NCBI RefSeq assembly: GCF_020740795.1
Contig: NC_067305.1
Span: 3,224,001 to 3,288,000, forward strand
Source: Apus apus
Taxonomy: Eukaryota; Chordata; Aves; Apodiformes; Apodidae
Direction: 5' to 3'
DNA: 64,000 nucleotides
The notes beneath the pieces are model-generated. The model had not been told where the DNA came from. It worked only from the letters and a program-made list of their open reading frames with translations, and searched no databases. Each line of letters opens with the position of its first letter. Within the stretch, counting starts at the first letter, position 1. This document shows positions 59,301 to 64,000 of this stretch, in pieces. Made by a program: the position numbers and the translations under genes.

Positions 59301-61967
59301 TCCCCTCTTGCTCCTGAGATATGAAACCCTGACCAGGGTCTGGCATCCTCCTCTCACATCATTTCCAGAGGTGACATGTTGGCATTTCTTCTAGAAACTC
59401 CTGGACTATGAAGTAGATAGTGATGAGGAATGGGAAGAGGAGGAACCTGGAGAAAGTCTCTCCCATAGTGAAGGGGTAAGGATTCCACGTGCTGACCAGC
59501 AGCTTTCTGAACCCAACCCCACTTGTCAGACTGATTTCTAACAAGGAGGGTTGATTTTTAGGATGATGAAGAGGAGGGAGAGGATGAAGATGATGACGAT
59601 GGGTTTTTTGTACCCCATGGGTACCTATCTGAAGATGAAGGAGTGACAGAAGTAAGTGAACTGGCTGTGACTGGATTTCCATCTCTGTGTCCAGTGACTT
59701 GTGTAGAACTGGCTGTGGTGTAATCACCTCAGATCTGCAGGGTTCAGGAGCAGACTGCTCCTTGAATCATGGAATGGTTTGGGTTGGAGAGACCTTCAAG
59801 ATCATCCAGATCCAACCCCCCTGCATGGGCAGGGACACCTCCCACCAGCCCAGGTTGCTCCAAGCCCCATCCAACCTGCCCTTCAACACTGCCAGGGATG
59901 GGGCAGCCACAGCTTCCCTGGGCAACCTGGGCCAGGCTCTCACCACCCTCACACTCCAGAATTCCCTCCTCATGTCTCCCCTCCATCTCCCTCTTCCAGT
60001 TTAAAACCATTCCCTGTTGTCTTCTCCCTACAAGCCCTTGTCAAAAGTCCCACCACCAGTGGTGCCACTGTTGAATCCCAAAGGAAAGGATGGATTCTGA
60101 TCCTGCTTAATGTAGAGCCCCATCCAACCTACCCTTGAACTCTTCCAGGGCTGGGGCACCCACAGCTTCCCTGGGCAACCTGTCCCAGTGTCTCACCACC
60201 CTCACAGGGAAGAATTTCTTCCTGCAGCTCAGGGGATGTGATGAAAAGTTGGGTTGAAACAGCTTGTCTTTTCCCTGCAGTGAATGTTACAGAATCTCTC
60301 TCTCACCTGTGGCTTTAGGAGTGTGACCCTGAGAACCAGAAGGTCCGTCAGAAGCTGAAAGCAAAGGAATGGGATGAGTTGATGGCCAAGGGGAAGAGGC
60401 TCCATGTCCTGCAGCCTGTGAAGATTGGCTGTGTCTGGGAAGGCCCAGGCAAGGACAGCAGCTCCAGTGCAGACCTGAAGGTTCTCCAGCAGTTCACAGC
60501 CTGTATCCTGGATTCACTCGGCCCAGAGGAGGAACAGCAGATACAGAAAGGCAGTAAAAGAAGAGCAAAAGATCAGCAAAGTAAGACCTGGAGGGCTCAG
60601 TATTTGTGTTTATCTGCTGTTGTGTTCCACGCTGAGAGAGCAGATGTGGTGGGTGTGAAATTCAGAATGAGAAGGCTGAAATCCAAGGAATCTCTGAGAG
60701 ATCTTGGAGAGGAGCTTCCTGGCTTTGCTTCCAGTGTGGCCTTAGTTACACCCTCTAGAAACTCTTGCTCTAGATCATCTAGGAAGTGGAGCCAACAGGA
60801 GCAGAAGGCTCAGATTTAGGATGGTTCACTGGAAGTGATGGAGCCCACAGACCCATTTACAGTTCAGGAGGAGAGGGTTTGTTTTGTGTGACAGGTCCTG
60901 GTACTGAGGATCTGCTGTGTGTGAGTGACACAGGGATGTGGGTAACACAAAGGCTGGAAGAACTTTCACTTCAGGGGGTTGTTTATTACTGGGGGTGAAT
61001 TTCTACAGCAGATTGAGCTCCTGGTACAATCTCACATCTAAAATGAATCTTGTAGGTTCATAGAATAGTTTGGGTTGGAAGGGATCTTCAAGATCATCCA
61101 GTCCCAACCCCCTGCATGGGCAGGGACACCTCCCACCAGCCCAGGCTGCTCCAAGCCCCATCCAACCTGCCCTTCAACACTGCCAGGGATGGGGCAGCCA
61201 CAGCTTCCCTGGGCAACCTGGGCCAGGCTCTCACCACCCTCACACTCCAGAATTCCCTCCTCATGTCTCACCTCAATCTCCCTCTGCCAGTTTAAATCCA
61301 TCCCCCCTTGTCCCATCACTGCCCTCTCCAGGAAGAAGTTTCTCCCCATCTTTCCTGTAGGCTCCATCTTATCTTCTTTCTTTCTGGAGCCACCTGTGCT
61401 GGTTGGTCATGTCAGCCTGGGTTTTATCAACCTTCCAAGTTCTTCCCTACCACCTCTGTCCCTCCTTTCTTCCCTGCAGTCCTTGGCCAGCTTCTCCCTC
61501 TGCTTCATGGCAACGTCCACGGGAGCAAAGTGATCATCCAGGAATTCCAGGAATGCTGCCGGCAGGGACTGTTCAGCGAGGGGATGGCAGCTGCTGATGG
61601 CAGTGACACCAGCCCCACGAGTCCCCACCCCTCCAGGCCACAGACCCCTGTGGGTGAGGACAGTGGTGTCCCTTCCAAAGCCAGGCTAAAGAGAATCATT
61701 TCAGAGAACTCTGTGTACGAGAAGAGACCCGAGTACAGGATGTGCTGGTACGTCCACTCGGAGGTGCTGAAGAGTTTTGACCAAGAGCACCTCCCTGTCC
61801 CCTGCCAATGGAACTACATCACCCAGGTCCCTTCTGCAGGGAAGGAGGAAGGTGGCAACGTGCCAGCCCTGGCTGTCCCACCAGCCACCCCCGTGGCAGT
61901 GAAGAGGAAGGCCATGGGGAGCATGTCCATCACGAGGTTCATGAAGAGGCCTCGGGACGCTGAGCAG
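47298..61967 (+). CDS. CHAF1A: CHAF1A, chromatin assembly factor 1 subunit A (p150), 3' end missing
   Basis: CAF-1 p150 brings H3-H4 to newly replicated DNA through PCNA. Twelve coding exons join in frame to 871 codons: 47298-47346, 47503-48323, 51935-51991, 54719-54960, 55499-55559, 57106-57174, 57532-57755, 58605-58773, 59395-59475, 59562-59651, 60319-60580 and 61480-61967. Visible parts are a PIP-like box QARLPFKRL near 16-24; a SUMO-interacting motif VIVIDLTE (105-112); an HP1-binding PxVxL motif PVVLL (215-219); the Lys/Glu/Arg-rich KER helix (about 310-410); a second PIP KAEITRFFQ (416-424); the ED acidic domain (about 570-615, EEWEEEEPGE and EDEDDDDGFF); and the winged-helix domain (ISENSVYEKRPEYRMCWYVH). 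Human p150 has 956 residues. The final exon with the C-terminal acidic tail was not found before 64000. Introns carry four minisatellites and twelve CR1 copies. Confidence 0.97.
47503..48323 (+). CDS. CHAF1A: CHAF1A coding exon 2 (N-terminal regulatory region)
   Basis: This is the largest exon (821 bp), from ARLPFKRLHPVPKEK to STPLRK. It contains LDNLENNC, the SIM VIVIDLTE and the PVVLL motif. The acceptor is TTTCAG and the donor AAG/GTTGGT, weak at +4. An antisense-truncated CR1 begins 120 bp downstream. Confidence 0.95.
48443..48645 (+). mobile_element. CR1 LINE 3' fragment
   Basis: The fragment runs from GTGGAATTCTGGAGTGTGAG to CACACCCAAACCAGTCTG. It is the only CR1 in CHAF1A lying in the sense direction and starts 120 bp after an exon. 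Confidence 0.92.
49491..49678. repeat. 63-bp tandem repeat, 3 copies
   Basis: Three units begin GAATTCCAGG and contain CTGTCCCCCAAGTGAGGAG and CCTGGAGGAGGGATGG. The period is a multiple of three, so the array is open on the minus strand, but nothing suggests it is coding. Confidence 0.88.
50510..51003 (-). mobile_element. CR1 LINE 3' fragment
   Basis: The fragment runs from AGGCATGGAATGGTTTGGGT to TGGGGGCTCCAGAACTGC, with nearly consensus blocks throughout. Confidence 0.93.
51256..51450 (-). mobile_element. CR1 LINE 3' fragment
   Basis: The fragment runs from TCATAGAACCATGGATTGGT to GGCTCTCACCCCCCTCACAC. It sits about 100 bp before the 41-bp acceptor array. Confidence 0.92.
51551..51946 (+). 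repeat. 41-bp minisatellite built from the CHAF1A exon-3 splice acceptor
   Basis: Ten copies of the junction TTTTGTCATTCCAG/GTGGCTCAG occur, with the last exonic base of intron at 51565, 51606, 51647, 51688, 51729, 51770, 51811, 51852, 51893 and 51934. The last is the authentic exon boundary (GTGTCTCAG). The first copy has TTCTAG. The unit tail alternates between AAATTTG and AAACTTG in the middle copies, hinting at an 82-bp dimer. The reading frame from 51566 is open into the exon. Confidence 0.95.
51935..51991 (+). CDS. CHAF1A: CHAF1A coding exon 3 (57 bp, behind a repeated acceptor)
   Basis: The exon encodes VSQKCHRSSAEKEKLRLQR, which aligns without gaps to human ITKKFVKGSTEKNKLRLQR. The acceptor TTGTCATTCCAG/GTGTCTCAG is the last of ten copies, the nine upstream ones belonging to a 41-bp tandem array. 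The donor is AGA/GTAAGG. Confidence 0.92.
52440..53130 (+). repeat. 94-bp higher-order minisatellite of about 31-bp monomers
   Basis: Three related monomers alternate: CTCATTTTCTTCCCCACTTA-GGGGGTCCCC, CAGTTTTCTTTAGCATTTAA-GGGATCTCCA, and CTTGTTTTCTTCCCCACTTA-GGGGGTCCCC. The CAGTTTTC monomer recurs at 52531, 52625, 52719, 52812, 52906, 52969 and 53062, giving spacings of 94, 94, 93, 94, 63 and 93. The array is in the CHAF1A intron between coding exons 3 and 4. Confidence 0.92.
54287..54332 (-). mobile_element. CR1 LINE scrap
   Basis: TTAGGGTTGGAAGAGACCTT and GGAGATCATCTAGTTCCAGG match the CR1 3' end. It is short and diverged. Confidence 0.7.
54719..54960 (+). CDS. CHAF1A: CHAF1A coding exon 4 (KER domain)
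   Basis: The exon encodes DQERADKLQKLQAEREEKGR then a long Lys/Glu/Arg helix ending RKERQEALE. This is the KER single alpha-helix that binds DNA and sets the spacing of CAF-1. The acceptor is TCCCAG and the donor GA/GTAAGT. Confidence 0.97.
55499..55559 (+). CDS. CHAF1A: CHAF1A coding exon 5 (KER end)
   Basis: The exon encodes AKLEEKRKKEEEKRLREEEK. The acceptor is TTAAAG and the donor AAG/GTAAAT. A 48-bp minisatellite starts about 60 bp downstream. Confidence 0.95.
55622..56745 (+). repeat. 48-bp minisatellite, 23 copies
   Basis: Units contain GCTCCTGTGGTTCTCCAG then GCAGTGTCCCCTGCCTCAAG and AGCTCCTGAA. The first unit has GCTCCTGTGG at 55651 and the last has GCTCCTGTGC at 56707, exactly 22 periods of 48 bp apart. 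Variation is small (TCCCCT or TCTCCT, and ATGTGT in two units). Because 48 is divisible by three, long open frames arise on both strands (minus 55493-56785, 430 codons; plus 55657-56760, 367 codons). It lies in the CHAF1A intron between coding exons 5 and 6. Confidence 0.95.
57106..57174 (+). CDS. CHAF1A: CHAF1A coding exon 6 (internal PIP box)
   Basis: The exon encodes RINAQKAEITRFFQKPKT then PQAPK, 23 codons. KAEITRFFQ is the p150 internal PCNA-interacting motif. The acceptor is TTTCAG and the donor AAG/GTGAGG. Confidence 0.97.
57532..57755 (+). CDS. CHAF1A: CHAF1A coding exon 7
   Basis: The exon encodes ILAGSCGKFPPFEIKENMVL then APLCRVALDPDLLEQLDKLL and ...SSSTDIVN plus two bases. Human LAGSCGKFAPFEIKEHMVLA is closely similar. 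The acceptor is TTTCAG and the donor CAG/GTTAGT. Confidence 0.96.
57932..58155 (-). mobile_element. CR1 LINE 3' fragment (first of a tandem pair)
   Basis: The fragment runs from AGAATCCCAGGCTGGTTTGG to GAAGAGCTTCTTCTTCATGT. A second CR1 3' end follows 18 bp later in the same orientation. Confidence 0.92.
58173..58266 (-). mobile_element. CR1 LINE 3' fragment (second of a tandem pair)
   Basis: The fragment runs from AGAATCATGGAATTATTTGG to ACCTCCCACCAGCCCAGG. It is strongly 5' truncated. Confidence 0.9.
58605..58773 (+). CDS. CHAF1A: CHAF1A coding exon 8
   Basis: The exon encodes SDVVVVDNCKPDAVPERGKF then GRMKLLQFCENHRPAYWGTW and NKKTSVIHPRNPWSKDS. The acceptor is TCCACAG and the donor AGT/GTAAGG. 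Confidence 0.97.
58834..59232 (-). mobile_element. CR1 LINE 3' fragment
   Basis: The fragment runs from AGTCATGGAATGGTTTGGGT to CCCAACTCTCCCAGCCTG. It is of the recent family and begins 60 bp after coding exon 8. Confidence 0.93.
59395..59475 (+). CDS. CHAF1A: CHAF1A coding exon 9 (ED domain)
   Basis: The exon encodes KLLDYEVDSDEEWEEEEPGE then SLSHSEG, the conserved start of the acidic histone-binding region. The acceptor is TTCTAG and the donor GGG/GTAAGG. Confidence 0.97.
59562..59651 (+). CDS. CHAF1A: CHAF1A coding exon 10 (ED domain)
   Basis: The exon encodes DDEEEGEDEDDDDGFFVPHG then YLSEDEGVTE. The intron before it is only 86 bp. The acceptor is TTTTTAG and the donor GAA/GTAAGT. Confidence 0.97.
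59764..60060 (-). mobile_element. CR1 LINE 3' fragment
   Basis: The fragment runs from GAATCATGGAATGGTTTGGG to CAAGCCCTTGTCAAAAGTCC. It is of the recent family with a diverged 5' part. Confidence 0.92.
60113..60235 (-). mobile_element. Diverged CR1 LINE fragment
   Basis: GAGCCCCATCCAACCTACCC, TTCCCTGGGCAACCTGTCCC and AGGGAAGAATTTCTTCCTGC match an older CR1. Its own 3' end is missing. Confidence 0.8.
60319..60580 (+). CDS. CHAF1A: CHAF1A coding exon 11
   Basis: The exon encodes ECDPENQKVRQKLKAKEWDE then LMAKGKRLHVLQPVKIGCVW and ...KRRAKDQQ plus one base. The acceptor is CTTTAG and the donor AAA/GTAAGA. Confidence 0.96.
61059..61376 (-). mobile_element. CR1 LINE 3' fragment
   Basis: The fragment runs from TCATAGAATAGTTTGGGTTG through the usual blocks to AGGAAGAAGTTTCTCCCCAT. 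It ends about 100 bp before coding exon 12. Confidence 0.9.
61480..61967 (+). CDS. CHAF1A: CHAF1A coding exon 12 (winged-helix domain)
   Basis: The exon encodes ILGQLLPLLHGNVHGSKVII through RLKRIISENSVYEKRPEYRM and CWYVHSEVLKSFDQEHLPVP to SITRFMKRPRDAEQ. It holds the DNA-binding winged helix. The acceptor is CCTGCAG and the donor CAG/GTGAGT. Confidence 0.96.
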
Positions 61968-61998
61968 GTGAGTCCTGTCCAGGTGCTCTTCCTTGGTA

Positions 61999-62600
61999 AG
62001 AATCATAGAAGGTGTGGGGTTGGAAGGGACCTTGAAAGGTCATCTAGTCCAGCCCCCTGCAGGGCACAGGGAACTTTTTAAACAGCCCAGGTTGCTCCAA
62101 GCCCCGTCAAGCCTGACCTTCTACACTTCCAATGATGGAGCCTCTACTACCTCTCTGGGTGACCTGTTCCAGGGTCTCACCACCCTCACAGCAAAGAATT
62201 TCCTCCTCATGTTTCACCTCAATCTCCCTCTTCCAGTTTTCATCCATCCCTCCTTGTCCTCTCCCTCCCTGCCCTTGTCCCAAGTCCCTCCCCAGCTTTC
62301 CTGGAGCCCCTTCAGGCACTGGAAGCTGCTCTAAGGTCTCCCTGGAGCCTTCTCTTCTCCAGGCTGAACACCCCAACTCTCCCAGCCTGGCTCCAGAGCA
62401 GAGCTGCTCCAGCCCTGGGATCATCTCCGTGGCCTCCTCTGGGCTCTCTCCAGGAGCTCCATGTCCTTCTTGTGCTGGGGACTCCAGAACTGGACCCAGT
62501 GCTCTAAGGAGGTTCTTGCCAGAGCAGAATAAAGGGGGACAATCCCCTCCCTTGCCCTGCTGGCCACACTTCTGGTGATCCAGCCCAGGACAAGGTTGAA
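61999..62600 (-). mobile_element. CR1 LINE 3' region, longest copy, intermediate subfamily
   Basis: The 3' part (CCAGCCCCCTGCAGGGCACA, GTGACCTGTTCCAGGGTCTC) differs from the recent family, while the 5' part (CTCTGGGCTCTCTCCAGGAG, TGCTGGCCACACTTCTGGTG) is typical CR1. It may be an older subfamily or a composite. Confidence 0.88.
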
Positions 62601-62886
62601 TGCTGCAACTCAACCCATAATAGTCTCTGAAGTCTCCAGTTTCTGACATCACAAAACTGAATTTCAAGAGCTGGTTTAAAAATGTAATAACCCACAGGAG
62701 CAAAATGAGTTGGATTTGGGAGCAGTTGCTACCCCAGCTCTGAGCTTTGGTCTGGTCTTCCTGTTGTTGGCTTCTGCTTTTCAGGGTGACCACAAATAGC
62801 ATTAAGAGCTTAATCACCCCCAAAAAAATGACTGAAAGTGCAGTGGGTGCTTTCTGAGTGTTGGTCTGTAGATGGAAGGCTTGAGG

Positions 62887-62940
62887 TCATAGAATCATAG
62901 AATGGTTTGGGTTGGAAGGGACCTTAAAGATCCTCTGGGT
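62887..62940 (-). mobile_element. CR1 LINE 3' scrap
   Basis: GTCATAGAATCATAGAATGG then TTTGGGTTGGAAGGGACCTT, including the ATTCTATGA terminal microsatellite of CR1 in reverse. Confidence 0.88.
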
Positions 62941-64000
62941 CCTGAAGTTTGGTGTTACCAACCCTTTGCTTCCAAGCCTGCAGGCAGCACAGGGTTTGCA
63001 CTGGATTGATTCCTCATCCCCTGTGGACAAGGAGGTGAGGAAAGAAGCCACAGAAAAGGCTTTTTATGCTTTTCCCTCCCACTTTATTCTTGGCTTCTTT
63101 GGCTCATCGACTGCAAATGCTCTGCATTCAAGTGTTGATGGGGATCAGAGACTTGGGAGAAGCTGTTCAGCCCCCAAACTCCATCTGCTTGGTTTGTTTC
63201 TTCTCCTAAATAAAGGCAGAGATTAAAAAAAAACCAACAATCTCTGCTTGGCACCCACTGGAAGTTCTGCTGATAACAAATGACTGGGGCAGAAACAGCA
63301 AAACAAAAGAGGTTTGGTAGAATTCCATTCATTTTTCAAAGCATTTTTGAAGCTGCCCCTGTGAAGTTGGGGAGCAAAGGTGTCCTGAAAGCCTGATGTC
63401 TTAAAATCAGCCACCACTCAGGTGTTGGATCCCATCTTTCCTCTCTTGGAGACTGGGGACAGCCTGGGAATGACCTGGAGGGGGGAGTCAGGGCCACCAG
63501 GTTCTCCACCCCTGGCACATGTTGCTCTGCTGTGAAGCTCAAACCAAGCCCCATGGAGGTAAATGTGCTCTGAAACAAACTGTGGGGAGAGAAGAACTTG
63601 GTCCCAGGGTGGGCAGCACCTGCCTGTGTGTGGGAGGGAAGAACTTCAATCTGACAAATTGTGGCTTTAATGCAAGACACAAATTAAAAATGTCCCTTGC
63701 AGGGGGTGGGGGTTGGGCTCTGGGGCTGAGGTTTTGCATTCCCCAGTTCCAAGTTGAGGGGGTGGTGGGGAACCCACCACAAAAAAATCACTTGCAGCTG
63801 TTCAGTGCTGGGCAGTTTGTGTCATTCCTTCTATTATTCCTTTTCCTGATGAATAGTTTGTGCTGAAAATGGGGTCACCAAGGGGAGCAACTGTCCCCCC
63901 CTCCCTGAACAAAAGCCAAAGATGAGGAGTCAAGGGGGACAGAACAAGCTTCAAACTTGACCAACAAAAGTCACTCCAAGTCCAGAAGGAGGAAAAGCCT

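Larger units (their letters stand above)
61968..64000 (+). other. CHAF1A last intron (part)
   Basis: No exon with the expected acidic C-terminal tail (an EEEEEGDC-like stretch) was found. CR1 copies occupy 61999-62600 and 62887-62940. The remaining 63000-64000 sequence is unrecognised. Confidence 0.7.

Noticed and set aside
62900-64000. Final CHAF1A exon
   Set aside because: I searched for the acidic C-terminal tail and found no frame with it. The exon is presumed to lie beyond the window.

Overview
This is nuclear DNA from a vertebrate, almost certainly a bird. It holds parts of three intron-rich, conserved host genes. It also holds about thirty CR1 LINE 3' fragments, the typical avian non-LTR retrotransposon, many of them nearly identical to one another. 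SH3GL1 and CHAF1A lie head to head, as they do on human chromosome 19p13.3. With the GC-rich, minisatellite-rich character, this suggests an avian microchromosome of the chicken chromosome 28 type. The recent CR1 burst resembles what is known in Piciformes and their relatives, but I cannot name the species.

Layout. (1) About 592-16095, minus strand: HNRNPM, the first seven coding exons in a clean reading frame (RRM1 and the start of RRM2), including an 8-nt microexon at 4132-4139 that encodes part of the RNP1 motif of RRM1. The rest of the gene lies left of base 1. Its CpG-island promoter is at about 15600-16300, next to G-rich repeats and a 240-N assembly gap. (2) 17489-44392, minus strand: a complete SH3GL1 (endophilin A2). 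Ten coding exons sum to 1104 bp, 367 residues plus stop, with a 17.5 kb first intron full of CR1 copies and minisatellites. (3) About 44400-47300: the SH3GL1 to CHAF1A promoter interval, with a minisatellite of CCAAT boxes, one older CR1, and a CpG island carrying CCAAT, ZNF143-like and E2F-like motifs. (4) 47298 to beyond 61967, plus strand: CHAF1A (CAF-1 p150). Twelve coding exons give 871 codons in frame: PIP-like box, SUMO-interacting motif, PxVxL motif, KER helix, acidic ED domain and winged-helix domain. The last acidic exon is not visible before 64000.

The three genes are unrelated housekeeping functions: splicing regulation, endocytic membrane curvature, and replication-coupled histone deposition. 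They share a neighbourhood, not a pathway.

The most unusual material is in the CHAF1A introns. Intron 3 ends in a 41-bp tandem array that repeats the exon-4 splice acceptor itself ten times; every third copy is in frame and the whole array is open. Introns 4 and 6 carry further arrays (94-bp higher-order and 48-bp units) that also contain acceptor-like pyrimidine-AG motifs, and 11 of 12 CR1 copies in this gene are antisense. Other notable items are a perfect 35-bp inverted repeat in SH3GL1 intron 9 and a 50-bp inverted copy of DNA 3 kb away placed exactly at the 5' junction of a CR1 insertion.
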